21,551 bases of DNA from an uncultured bacterium (GTDB lineage: Bacteria > Bacillota > Clostridia > Lachnospirales > Lachnospiraceae), in contig CAJMNR010000052.1 of the NCBI GenBank assembly GCA_905214875.1, positions 1 to 21,551 of the forward strand, given 5' to 3'. Made by a program: the position numbers and the translations under genes. How positions within the stretch are numbered: the stretch's first letter is position 1; every line of letters begins with the position of its first letter. The notes beneath the pieces were generated by a model. It was not told the origin of the DNA. It saw only the letters and a program-made list of their open reading frames with translations, and made no database searches. Positions 6,457 through 15,060 of the stretch are shown here, one piece after another.

Positions 6457-8703
6457 TTAGTATCCGTTCATAGGATTAAAATCGTACGAAACATTACAAT
6501 ATTTGAAATACTCAGAATATTGTACAAAGCCCTCCATGTAATTTTTCACTTGTTTTAACAGCTCATAGTCTTCGCACTTGAGATGGATTACATATCGAAA
6601 GACATCATTTACCTTTGATAAATTAGCCTTTGTCGGCCCGATTACCTTTAGTACTTCACTTTCCTCGTTCCATGATTCAAACTGCTTTTTCGCTGCTCCT
6701 GCTAATAGATTACTTGCCCTTACGACTACATCCTCCTTCTTGGAGGTCAGTAAGACTGCAAGAATATTAGAGCATGGTGGGTATTTTACCATACGGCGAT
6801 AGCTGATTTCTTGTGCGTAGAATTCTTTATAATCATTTTTCGCGGCCGCTACTACACTATAGTGATCCGGATTATAGGTTTGAATTACAACCTCCCCTGG
6901 CTTTTCTCCTCGGCCTGCTCTTCCTGCTGCCTGTGCTAACAGTTCAAATGTTCGCTCTGCTGCACGATAGTCCGATGCATATAGAGACAAGTCTGCTGCA
7001 ATAACGCCAACAAGGGTTACATTTTTAAAATCATGCCCTTTTACAATCATCTGAGTACCAACAAGGATATCCGCTTGATGGTTGGCAAATGCCGCTAAGA
7101 TTTTCTCATGTCCATCTTTTCCACTTGTCGTATCCGTATCCATACGAAGAACTCTTGCTGTTGGAAATTCTTTATGCACGTATTCTTCCACTTTCTGAGT
7201 TCCCGTTCCAAAGGCTGCGATATACGGCGAGCCACAGCTTGGACAATGTTTTGGCTTATACTCTTCATATCCACAGTAATGGCAAACGAGCTTTCCATTA
7301 TTATGGCTTGTAAGCGAGATATCACAATGCGGACAATTCATTACATGCCCACAGGCACGACAAGATACAAATCCCGCGTATCCACGTCGATTGATAAACA
7401 GCATAATCTGTTCTTTCTTATCTAGACGATCCTGCATCAACGCTTTTAATTTACGAGAAAAGATAGATTTATTATGTGCCTTCAACTCTTCTCTTAAATC
7501 TGCTATATAGACTTTTGGAAGCGAGCCTTGTCCTGCTCTTATATTTAATTCGAATAATTTGTATTCACCTTCCATCGCCTTTTTATAGGCTTCCACGGAA
7601 GGAGTTGCCGATCCTAGTATTACTGAAGCATCATTTTGTCTTGCACGTTCAATGGCAACTTCTCTTGCATGATACTTTGGTGGCATCTCACTCTTATAGC
7701 TTCCTTCATGTTCCTCATCAATAATGATCAGACCTAGATGATCAAATGGAGTAAATAGTGCGGACCTTGGCCCAATCATAATGTCTATCTCGCCTGTCTT
7801 CGCTCTTGTATACTGGTCAAAGCGCTCTCCATGTGACATTCTTGAATTCAGAATAGAAACTCGGTCACCAAATCGTTTATAGAATCGCATCACGGTCTGA
7901 TAAGTCAGTGCAATTTCCGGAATCAGCATAATTACCTGCTTCTTCTGCTTTACGACTTCTGCAATAATATCCATATAGACTTCGGTCTTACCGCTTCCCG
8001 TAATTCCGTGAATCAGATACGTATTTCTAATCCCCATATTGAATTCACCTTTGATTTCAGATGCAATCTCATTTTGGGCTTCATTTAATCGAATGATACT
8101 ATCTTCCTGCTTTAAGTTCTTTACCGGATTACGATACTTGATTTCACTAGATACCGTAATGATTCCAAGTTTTTGAAGATCAAGTATGGTTGGACGGCTG
8201 ACCTTTAACGTATTGACTGCCTCTTCATAATCCATGGTCGTGTGGTCCATCAGCTCTGCAAGGAGTCTTGCTCTTGCTGTATTATGCTTTCTTAAAAATT
8301 CCTCAAGCTTTGTTCTTGCTTCTTCTAGACTAATCACTAAATGAATATATCGTTTTTCCTTTGTCTTTACACTTTTCTTAATCGGAATTACAGTACGGAG
8401 GGCATCATTCATCGTCGCCCCATAATTATCTTTGATCCAATAGGCGAGTGCGATTAATTGTGACTCAATGACTAGACTTCCTTTTACCACTCCGAAGATT
8501 TCCTTCATTCTTTCTACCGGAAACTTCGCTTCATCTCCAAGGCCTACGACATAGCCTTTTCGCTTATTGTTTCCTTTTCCAAATGGAATCTCGACCAATG
8601 AGCCGATTTTCACTTCGCTCTCTATTTCTTCTGGCACAGCATACTGATAGGACTTGTCTATGCTTTCATGTGAGATATCAACGATGACATCTGCAAATAT
8701 CAT
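6457..8703 (-). CDS. priA: Primosomal replication-restart helicase PriA
   Basis: PriA recognises stalled forks and D-loops and reloads the replicative helicase. The 748-residue protein has the N-terminal DNA-binding domain (about 1-100), a winged-helix region (about 110-200), and a superfamily 2 helicase core with Walker A GITGSGKT (233-240), Walker B DEEH (329-332) and GSATPS (364-369). The PriA-specific zinc-binding insertion has eight cysteines in paired CxxC form (C448, C451, C457, C460, C474, C477, C487, C490). FGTGTQKVEE and QAAGRAGRGEKPGEV follow in the second helicase domain. Length and motif order are normal and complete. The ATG has an excellent SD (AAAGGAGGTG) at 8463-type spacing of about eight bases. 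It is followed by the MpsC-like gene and preceded by murF across a strong hairpin, so it may have its own weak promoter in that gap or depend on readthrough. Confidence 0.97.
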   Translation of the reverse strand: MIFADVIVDISHESIDKSYQYAVPEEIESEVKIGSLVEIPFGKGNNKRKGYVVGLGDEAKFPVERMKEIFGVVKGSLVIESQLIALAYWIKDNYGATMNDALRTVIPIKKSVKTKEKRYIHLVISLEEARTKLEEFLRKHNTARARLLAELMDHTTMDYEEAVNTLKVSRPTILDLQKLGIITVSSEIKYRNPVKNLKQEDSIIRLNEAQNEIASEIKGEFNMGIRNTYLIHGITGSGKTEVYMDIIAEVVKQKKQVIMLIPEIALTYQTVMRFYKRFGDRVSILNSRMSHGERFDQYTRAKTGEIDIMIGPRSALFTPFDHLGLIIIDEEHEGSYKSEMPPKYHAREVAIERARQNDASVILGSATPSVEAYKKAMEGEYKLFELNIRAGQGSLPKVYIADLREELKAHNKSIFSRKLKALMQDRLDKKEQIMLFINRRGYAGFVSCRACGHVMNCPHCDISLTSHNNGKLVCHYCGYEEYKPKHCPSCGSPYIAAFGTGTQKVEEYVHKEFPTARVLRMDTDTTSGKDGHEKILAAFANHQADILVGTQMIVKGHDFKNVTLVGVIAADLSLYASDYRAAERTFELLAQAAGRAGRGEKPGEVVIQTYNPDHYSVVAAAKNDYKEFYAQEISYRRMVKYPPCSNILAVLLTSKKEDVVVRASNLLAGAAKKQFESWNEESEVLKVIGPTKANLSKVNDVFRYVIHLKCEDYELLKQVKNYMEGFVQYSEYFKYCNVSYDFNPMNGY

Positions 8704-8757
8704 TTTGCTGCACCTCCTTTTCTTTGTATTTTTTTAACGCTCGTATCGAATGCACAT

Positions 8758-8805
8758 AAAGGCTGGCACAGAATGAATGGGTTCATTTTGCGTCAGCCTT
8801 TTTTT
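8758..8805. terminator. Long hairpin terminator between murF and priA
   Basis: GGCTG (8761-8765) pairs with CAGCC (8794-8798), and AATGAA/TTCATT (8772-8777, 8782-8787) closes on a TGGG loop; the bases between pair with few mismatches, giving a stem of about 17 pairs. Seven T follow on the plus strand (8799-8805), but only TTTATG follows on the minus strand. Both flanking genes are on the minus strand, so it probably acts partly on murF transcripts and efficiently on antisense transcripts. Confidence 0.6.
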
Positions 8806-8835
8806 ACTTATTCGTAGTTACATACGTTCCCTGGC

Positions 8836-10299
8836 CTATGCTTCTTTCTTTAAATCCGTTACGATTTCATCTGTATGCATTCCACGAGACCCTTTGATCA
8901 GGAATGCATCTCCTTTTTGCATGATGCTCTTAATATAGCATGTTGCACTTTCGTTATTATCACAGTGTTTAACAATCATGTCAAGTTTATTATCTAATAC
9001 TGCGTCTGAAATCGCCTTGGCTTCCTCACCGATTGTGATTAATCCATCGATTCGTTTTCCTTCTTTGGCAAGTCCTGCAATATATTCTCCAACCTGATAA
9101 TGTAACTCTCTCGATTTTTCACCAAGCTCTAACACATCTGCGAACACTGCAAATACACGAGTATTTTCCATAGCTAATAACATGCTAAGGCCACTTTTCA
9201 TGGAATCCGGACTTGAGTTATAAGAATCATCAATTACCGTTACTCCATTGATGTCTTCCATCTGTCCACGCATTGCAATCGGCTGGTATTTAAATAGCCC
9301 TTCTTTTGCAACCTTTACATCAATTCCAAGTTCAGCTGCAACTCCCAATGCCACACAGGCATTCATTACGTTATGCTCTCCTAATACGCTAAGCGTAATC
9401 TCTTCGCTTAAGTTATTTCCGTCTTTTTTGCTTGTATATAAAAACGTTGTATGCGTTCCTTGATACGTAATATTACTAGCCGCAAAGTCAGCATCTTCTT
9501 TCATTCCAAATGAGTAAATCTTCGTATAAGCTAACGCTTCCTTTGTTTCCTCTCTTAAATCGATTTCTTTTTCATTCTTCTTAAATTCGATCACTTCATG
9601 TAGTAAAACATCATTACCATTTACATATAGACTTCCTTTTTTGTAGTCCGCATATGCATTGATGATATTACATTTTTCTCTACGAATATTTTCTTTACTG
9701 CCTAATTGTCCGATATGGGATACGCCAATATTCGTCATAACAGAGATTGTCGGCTTAGCAATTGCCACTAAGTTTTCCATCTCATGTTCAATACTCATTC
9801 CCATTTCAATTACAGCCACTTCATGACTTTCTTCTATATTAAAAAGAGTAAGTGGAAGTCCAACTTGGCTGTTCATATTCCCTGCAGTCTTTAATACGCG
9901 ATATTTTGTTTCTAATGCTGCTGCAATCATTTCTTTTGTCGTTGTCTTTCCAACACTTCCTGTTACACCAATTACTGGAATCGTAAACTTGCTTCTGTAG
10001 TAAGTCGCGAGGTCCTGCATTGCCTTTAACGTATCTTCCACTAGGATATACGTCTTCCCTTCTACCACTTCAATTTCTTCTAGCGGACGTGAAGTTACTG
10101 TTGCTTTGGCCCCCAGCTCAAATGCACCTTTAATAAATCGATGGGCATCCACGCGTTCTCCGATGATTGGAACAAACAACGCACCTTCCTTGATTTCCTT
10201 TGAGTTCGTAGATACACTTGTGATTTCTCCTTTAGTAGTACCTGCAAGCAAAGTTCCTCCCACAGCATTTAATACTTCTTTTATACTTAGTGCTTTCAT
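8836..10299 (-). CDS. murF: UDP-N-acetylmuramoyl-tripeptide--D-alanyl-D-alanine ligase (MurF)
   Basis: MurF adds D-Ala-D-Ala to UDP-MurNAc-tripeptide, the last cytoplasmic step of peptidoglycan precursor synthesis, using ATP. The 487-residue protein shows the three Mur ligase domains: an N-terminal UDP-binding domain (about 1-105), a central ATPase domain with GVTGSVGKTTTKEM (111-124), NMNSQ (141-145), VIEMGMS (163-169) and NIGVSHIGQLGS (190-201), and a C-terminal domain with the MurF-typical DDSYNSSPDSM (357-367). K209 in RREKCNI is in the usual place of the carbamylated lysine. A slightly long central insertion (about 235-300) makes it a bit larger than many homologs. An SD-like AAAGGG lies 10 bases before the ATG. 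It follows the MurE-like gene by 38 bases in the same direction and is probably co-transcribed with it. Confidence 0.95.
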   Translation of the reverse strand: MKALSIKEVLNAVGGTLLAGTTKGEITSVSTNSKEIKEGALFVPIIGERVDAHRFIKGAFELGAKATVTSRPLEEIEVVEGKTYILVEDTLKAMQDLATYYRSKFTIPVIGVTGSVGKTTTKEMIAAALETKYRVLKTAGNMNSQVGLPLTLFNIEESHEVAVIEMGMSIEHEMENLVAIAKPTISVMTNIGVSHIGQLGSKENIRREKCNIINAYADYKKGSLYVNGNDVLLHEVIEFKKNEKEIDLREETKEALAYTKIYSFGMKEDADFAASNITYQGTHTTFLYTSKKDGNNLSEEITLSVLGEHNVMNACVALGVAAELGIDVKVAKEGLFKYQPIAMRGQMEDINGVTVIDDSYNSSPDSMKSGLSMLLAMENTRVFAVFADVLELGEKSRELHYQVGEYIAGLAKEGKRIDGLITIGEEAKAISDAVLDNKLDMIVKHCDNNESATCYIKSIMQKGDAFLIKGSRGMHTDEIVTDLKKEA

Positions 10300-10337
10300 A
10301 TTAGACCTACCCTTTCGTCTCTTTGACTATATATTCT

Positions 10338-11714
10338 TTATAATGCAACCAGTTTTTCTTGGTTTATTTCTACTTTATTACCTATATATAAAATGATATC
10401 TTTTGGCATCGCATGAAGTATCGCATGACTTACTGCCTCTACCGAATGTTTGATGACAGATGGCTCTGCGCCATAATCACGTGCTCCTAATGCTACTTCA
10501 TCTAGCAACTTTTTCTCATTTTCATCCGTTGTTATTATGATTTCGTCTACATTTAGCGCTAACGTCTTACCGATTGCATACCGCTTAATGGCATCAATCG
10601 TACTCTCACAATTATAAATACATACGATACGCCTTGGCACATAAGCCTTTACTGCCATAATAAGCTCGTTTACACTTTTTAGATCACCAGCCCGATCCGA
10701 GATCACGGTATAATATGGCGATAATACTACTGCTTCCTGACAGCCTTTTATGACCAAGTTATCAAATGTACGCTTCATCGTTTCTTCTGAAATCATAAAA
10801 TGTCTCGCTACCATGATTGCAGCAAGCGCATTATATATATTAAATAGCCCCGGCATCCAAAGTTCGAAGCAGGAGCACATTACCCCTCCTACATAAAACT
10901 GGTTTCCAAGATACCCCGTTTTTTCCATAAGGACCGGTTGATACGCATAAAGCAGTGCGCTTTGTTTCCGTCCATAGGTTTCTACACGACAGCTATGATT
11001 TTTCAAAATTTCTTTCAGCTTTTCACAATCTGCATTTACAATTCCTATTCTACACTGACTAAACAGTTGTGCTTTACATTCAATATACTCCTCATATGAG
11101 CCATGCTCATTCGGACCGATATGTTCTCTCGACAAATTAGTAAGAACTCCATAATCAAACGAGATTCCTGCCATTCTATAATACTTACATGCCCTGCTTG
11201 ACACTTCAATAACAACTGCCTCGTAACCTGCCACAACCATTTCACATAAAATCTTGTGAAGTAAAAGCGAATCATATACCGTATCTGACTGCTCAAATTC
11301 GTTCTCTAAAATCAGCCCGGTATGGATTCCTCCATTCATAAGCAGTGCTTGAATCATGCAACATGTCGTTGTCTTACCTTTCGTTCCAGTCACGCCAATG
11401 GTCTTGATCTTCTCAGCCGGATATTCGTAGTAAGCTGCCGCCATATACGATAACGCCATCTTCGTATTTCCTACCAAGATGACCGTGATATGATCCGGAA
11501 CGTATATCTGCCGCTCTGAGATAATAGCGACTGCGCCATTTGCAATGGCTTCATTCACATAATCATGTCCATCAACCTTATTCGTATTGATGCAGACAAA
11601 GACGGAGTCCTTAACAACTTTAGAGGAAACATGTTCAATCGAAGTAACTGCAATATCAACGCTACCACTGAGAACACTGTATTCCATTCTTTCAAGTAAA
11701 CGATATAATTTCAA
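10338..11714 (-). CDS. Divergent MurE-like Mur ligase
   Basis: The 458-residue product has the Mur ligase plan: N-terminal domain (about 1-100), ATPase domain with GVTGTKGKTTT (107-117), IEVSSRA (169-175) and TNLSREHIG (192-200), and K214 in ECKAQLF at the carbamylated-lysine position; GLFNIYNALAA (289-299) opens the C-terminal domain. The closest relative is MurE, which adds the third amino acid to UDP-MurNAc-L-Ala-D-Glu. However, MurE's SSHAL reads SSRAC, its DHLD reads EHIG, the DYAHTPD motif is replaced by SDRAGDL (339-345), and the DNPR amino-acid selectivity motif reads DENE (397-400). ATP binding looks intact while canonical third-residue addition looks doubtful. It may use another substrate or support MurF. 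The start is TTG with an AAAGGAGAG site eight bases away. Two near-consensus promoters lie upstream. Confidence 0.7.
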   Translation of the reverse strand: MKLYRLLERMEYSVLSGSVDIAVTSIEHVSSKVVKDSVFVCINTNKVDGHDYVNEAIANGAVAIISERQIYVPDHITVILVGNTKMALSYMAAAYYEYPAEKIKTIGVTGTKGKTTTCCMIQALLMNGGIHTGLILENEFEQSDTVYDSLLLHKILCEMVVAGYEAVVIEVSSRACKYYRMAGISFDYGVLTNLSREHIGPNEHGSYEEYIECKAQLFSQCRIGIVNADCEKLKEILKNHSCRVETYGRKQSALLYAYQPVLMEKTGYLGNQFYVGGVMCSCFELWMPGLFNIYNALAAIMVARHFMISEETMKRTFDNLVIKGCQEAVVLSPYYTVISDRAGDLKSVNELIMAVKAYVPRRIVCIYNCESTIDAIKRYAIGKTLALNVDEIIITTDENEKKLLDEVALGARDYGAEPSVIKHSVEAVSHAILHAMPKDIILYIGNKVEINQEKLVAL

Positions 11715-11768
11715 TTATATCACTCTCCTTTCGTCTCATAATACATTGTATTACTCACAAAAGAAGAT

Positions 11769-11797
11769 ATGTTAAGAAACTTTAATTAACATGTCAA
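11769..11797 (-). promoter_or_regulatory. Second promoter (P2) of the MurE-like gene with an overlapping inverted repeat
   Basis: On the minus strand TTGACA (11792-11797) and TAACAT (11769-11774) are 17 bases apart. The arms ATGTTAA (11769-11775) and TTAACAT (11786-11792) form a perfect 7-bp inverted repeat with a 10-base spacer covering the -10 box and the inter-box spacer. That arrangement suits a repressor operator, but no regulator can be named. Confidence 0.5.
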
Positions 11798-11825
11798 TTA
11801 TATCGGTGTGCTCCTTGCGTGTCAA
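11797..11825 (-). promoter_or_regulatory. Full-consensus promoter (P1) of the MurE-like/murF block
   Basis: On the minus strand TTGACA (11820-11825) and TATAAT (11797-11802) are both perfect and 17 bases apart. The last T of the -10 box is the first T of the next TTGACA, so P1 and P2 interlock. P1 starts only 24 bases from the stop of the YhgE/Pip gene at 11849. Confidence 0.8.
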
Positions 11826-11848
11826 CCGCACGGCATGTAAATCTAGGA

Positions 11849-14002
11849 TTATGATTCTCCAAGCTTGCTCTCTTTAAATCGAATGACAAACTTCTCTAAC
11901 CACTTATTGATTGGCCCCTTTAAAAGCACTGCTAGTACAAGGACAATCAACGCATAGCATCCAATCACTAGCAAATCCTTTCTTACAACTTCCATCACAA
12001 TCCCGCCGATAGCTTCTCGATTAAGAGAGATACAATACGTAAATGGAAGGTAAGGATTGATAAGCTGAAAGAATCTTGGAGTCATTTGGATTGGAAAAGT
12101 TCCACCAGAGCCTGCCACTTGAAGGACTAACATAATGATTCCTAGCACTTTCCCTGCATTGCCCAACACGGATACAAAGGAATATACGATAATCGTAAAA
12201 AATATGCTTGTCAGCAAATTGGCTCCAATAAAGATTGCCGGATTTACACAATAAATATTTAGTAAATACAGGTCACCTAGGCTTACAATCAATGCTTGCA
12301 CTAATGTAATGGAGACAAATAATAGCAGTTTTCCAAAATACGCCTGATAAGGCTTATATTCTCCATGTACTTCCACCGTTAACATAGACGTTAATAAGAG
12401 AATTCCAACCCAAAGACATAAAACAGTATAAAATGGTGTCATACCTGTTCCGTAGTTACCCATTTCATAGATTTTTTCTTCTTGGATATTTATTGGAGTT
12501 CCTAGGAAATCGGTTCGCTTTTCAACATCTACTTTTAAAAGATCAATAAGTGCTACAAGCTCATCTTCCTCGTTCACCTTTTTTAACTTGTCTACCAAGT
12601 CATTTACAAGGCTTTTTGCCTTTGGAAGTGCATTATCGGCATAGCTAATTGCTTTTTCCCCTTTATCGGTTGTTGTAACTGCTGCTGTTGTTAGTTTTGT
12701 TACTTCTGGAAGTTTCTCTTTTGCATCCTTTAGTATTTGAACAGCATCTGTTGCCACCGTATTGGAGTCGTTAAAGATTTTTTCTAATGCTGGTGCTAAC
12801 GTTGTCTTTAAACCTGTACTGATCTTATTGATTGCTTCACTAATCTTACTTTGTTTTGCAAACGCATCCTCTACTAGTTTTGAAACATCTAGCTCACCAT
12901 TTTCAAGTTTCTTGATTATGCCATCTAAGGCGGTAGATAGCTGTCCTAGATTTTTTCCAGCCTTCTCAAATAAAGTAATTTGCTCTGCTAATGACTCTTG
13001 TGAGGAAAAGCCGTTCAAGCGCTTTAACAGTTTCGTAAATCCATTTACAAATGTCTGTAGATTATTTACCTGCTTTGTAGTCTCCGTAATCTCTTTACTC
13101 ATCTCTTCTGGCTTTAAGCCTTCTCTATTCCTTAGCAAATTCAATTTATTTGTAATGTTGTCTGAAAAGGATGACAATGTCTCTAGATTGTTTATTAACA
13201 CAGGTTCTAGCTGATCGGACGAATTCTTTGCAACCACTAAGAAATCCGTTAGTTCATTTCCTAAGTCAACGCTTTTTGATAAGAGATCACTGATTTTTGG
13301 AACATTGCCTTCCACGTCATTTAAAAAGGTCTTAAGCTTTTTTACGCCTGCCTTCGTATCCGTTACTGTTTGTTCGACCTCTGGAAACTTTCCTTGAATC
13401 TCAACTAGCATTTGATAAGCTTTTGTAATGTTTGGGATTTCTTTTTCTAAATTGATGCCTATATCTTTTCCCATCTCTAATAAGGTGCTGCTTACCGTTT
13501 CCACAACTGTCTTACTAATCATATTCTGCAAGCTTGTGACGCCTTTGTCTGTAAGCTTCGGTGCAATCGCATTGATTTTTTCATTTACTGTGTAAATGAT
13601 GGTTCCTTTCTGAATGTCTTCTGACACAATGGACGTAAGATTCTTTGAAAAATCGCTCGGAATCGTAATCGTCGCATAATATTTTTCCTGTTTTAAGGCA
13701 TCCATTGCCTCTTCTCTTGAAACAAACTGCCAGCCTAGCTGGTCATTCTTCTTTAACTCATCCACCACCATTTGCCCAAGTTCTATATTCTTTCCTTTAA
13801 GCGTTACTCCGACATCTTCATTGACAACGCCTACTTTGACGTTTCGTGTTGCCTCTTTACTGTACGGATCCCATGATGCCTTAATATTAAACCATGCATA
13901 TAAGGACGGCAATATACATAATGCCAAGACGACAATAAACGCCGCATAATTTTTAAATATCATTTTGATATCCGCTTTAAAAATTTCAACTATTGATTTC
14001 AT
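11849..14002 (-). CDS. YhgE/Pip domain membrane protein
   Basis: This 717-residue protein has the YhgE/Pip plan. An N-terminal membrane segment (about 20-42, ending in LYAWFNI) is followed by a large extracytoplasmic part and five or six C-terminal membrane segments (about 515-700) of ABC-2 permease type. The extracytoplasmic part begins with the conserved VGVVNEDVG and continues as a long helical, coiled-coil-rich stalk (about 190-500). Family members include the phage infection protein Pip of Lactococcus, YhgE of Bacillus and EsaA-like parts of type VII secretion; many are annotated as exporters or receptors without a known substrate. The ATG follows AGAAAGGAAT at about nine bases. No type VII secretion genes flank it here. 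It lies divergent to the HAD gene and ends close to the promoter of the MurE-like gene, with no obvious terminator between. Confidence 0.9.
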   Translation of the reverse strand: MKSIVEIFKADIKMIFKNYAAFIVVLALCILPSLYAWFNIKASWDPYSKEATRNVKVGVVNEDVGVTLKGKNIELGQMVVDELKKNDQLGWQFVSREEAMDALKQEKYYATITIPSDFSKNLTSIVSEDIQKGTIIYTVNEKINAIAPKLTDKGVTSLQNMISKTVVETVSSTLLEMGKDIGINLEKEIPNITKAYQMLVEIQGKFPEVEQTVTDTKAGVKKLKTFLNDVEGNVPKISDLLSKSVDLGNELTDFLVVAKNSSDQLEPVLINNLETLSSFSDNITNKLNLLRNREGLKPEEMSKEITETTKQVNNLQTFVNGFTKLLKRLNGFSSQESLAEQITLFEKAGKNLGQLSTALDGIIKKLENGELDVSKLVEDAFAKQSKISEAINKISTGLKTTLAPALEKIFNDSNTVATDAVQILKDAKEKLPEVTKLTTAAVTTTDKGEKAISYADNALPKAKSLVNDLVDKLKKVNEEDELVALIDLLKVDVEKRTDFLGTPINIQEEKIYEMGNYGTGMTPFYTVLCLWVGILLLTSMLTVEVHGEYKPYQAYFGKLLLFVSITLVQALIVSLGDLYLLNIYCVNPAIFIGANLLTSIFFTIIVYSFVSVLGNAGKVLGIIMLVLQVAGSGGTFPIQMTPRFFQLINPYLPFTYCISLNREAIGGIVMEVVRKDLLVIGCYALIVLVLAVLLKGPINKWLEKFVIRFKESKLGES

Positions 14003-14075
14003 CCATTTATTCCTTTCTTGCTATCCTCTATAGTTTTTTCATTTCGTTCCAGTATTATGCAAAGAATTCCAACCC

Positions 14076-14104
14076 TTGCATATAGACATTTTTCGATTTA
14101 AAAG
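14076..14104 (+). promoter_or_regulatory. Possible promoter for HAD hydrolase gene
   Basis: TTGCAT (14076-14081) and TAAAAG (14099-14104) are 17 bases apart, about 48 bases before the ATG at 14152. The -10 box is a poor match. The divergent YhgE/Pip promoter must lie in the same 149-base gap but I could not place it. Confidence 0.3.
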
Positions 14105-14151
14105 TTATTATTAAAAATTAGAAACAACCAAAAGAAAAAGGAGATGAAACT

Positions 14152-14961
14152 ATGGCATATGAAATACTTGTATTAGACATCGACGGAACATTAACAACAT
14201 CAGAAAAGAAAATTTCGAAACAGACTCTTGACGCAATACTTACAATTCAAGAGCGTGGACATAAAGTAGTCTTAGCATCTGGTCGCCCAACACCTGGCAT
14301 TCGTGAAATTGCGGCACAAATTCGCTTAAATGAATATGGCGGCTATATCTTAAGTTATAACGGTGCTAAGATCACAAACTGCAAGACTAACGAAATCATT
14401 TATCAAAAGACATTACCAAAAGAATTAATTGGAGATATCCATAAATCTGCCATTGAATTTGGCGTCGGCATCATTACTTATGAAACAAATGCAATCATTG
14501 CGGGAACGAAGAAAGATTCCTATATGGAAATAGAAGCAAAGATTAATCACATGCCTATCAAAGAGGTAGATAATTTTGCTGAATACGTTACTTTCGACGT
14601 TAATAAATGCCTTATGACAGGCGAACCATCCCATCTTGCAAAAGTAGAAGAAAAAATGAAAGAACGTTTTGGACACATCCTAAACATTTATCGTTCCGAA
14701 CCTTTCTTCTTAGAAGTCGTACCTCAAAACGTTGACAAAGCAGATTCTTTAAGTCATTTACTTGACCGTCTTGGTCTTTCTCATACACAGATGATCAGCT
14801 GTGGTGACGGATACAACGATTTAACGATGATTCAATACGCCGGCATGGGTGTTGCAATGGCCAATGCACAGGAAGTTGTAAAGGAAGCTGCCGACTATAT
14901 TACGTTAAGCAACGATGAAGATGGCGTGGCTCATGTCATCAACCAATTTATCTTAGTATAA
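14152..14961 (+). CDS. Cof-type HAD-IIB family phosphatase
   Basis: The 269-residue protein belongs to the Cof/YidA branch of the HAD superfamily, which dephosphorylates small phosphometabolites such as sugar phosphates or flavin mononucleotide. All HAD motifs are visible: nucleophile and acid/base D9 and D11 in DIDGTLTTSE, motif II ASGRPT (42-47), the motif III lysine K196 in NVDKADSL, and motif IV GDGYND (218-223). The large cap domain (about 85-190) between motifs II and III is the type IIB form. Length is typical. The start follows AAAAAGGAG at good spacing. No signal peptide or membrane segment is present. The ABC-F gene downstream appears to have its own promoter, so this may be a single-gene unit. 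The substrate cannot be deduced. Confidence 0.93.
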   Translation: MAYEILVLDIDGTLTTSEKKISKQTLDAILTIQERGHKVVLASGRPTPGIREIAAQIRLNEYGGYILSYNGAKITNCKTNEIIYQKTLPKELIGDIHKSAIEFGVGIITYETNAIIAGTKKDSYMEIEAKINHMPIKEVDNFAEYVTFDVNKCLMTGEPSHLAKVEEKMKERFGHILNIYRSEPFFLEVVPQNVDKADSLSHLLDRLGLSHTQMISCGDGYNDLTMIQYAGMGVAMANAQEVVKEAADYITLSNDEDGVAHVINQFILV

Positions 14962-14968
14962 GTTTTAC

Positions 14969-14997
14969 TTGTCATTCGCAAAGATATCATGTAAAAT
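14969..14997 (+). promoter_or_regulatory. Promoter for the ABC-F gene
   Basis: TTGTCA (14969-14974) and TAAAAT (14992-14997) are 17 bases apart. The start would fall near 15004, leaving a leader of about 57 bases with the AAGGAG site just before the ATG at 15061. No terminator separates it from the HAD gene, so readthrough is also possible. Confidence 0.55.
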
Positions 14998-15060
14998 GTT
15001 ATCCATTAGTGTCAAAATATTGACTATTAACAACAAGTTCTTATAAATAAGGAGTTTACG

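Noticed and set aside
11826..11848. Intrinsic terminator after the YhgE/Pip gene.
   Set aside because: Only a weak broken stem is possible and no T-run follows; the bases are instead taken up by the P1 promoter.
15018..15048. TTGACT with TATAAA just before the ABC-F gene as a promoter.
   Set aside because: The start would fall after the SD and only a few bases from the ATG, leaving no ribosome-binding site; the pair at 14969-14997 fits better.
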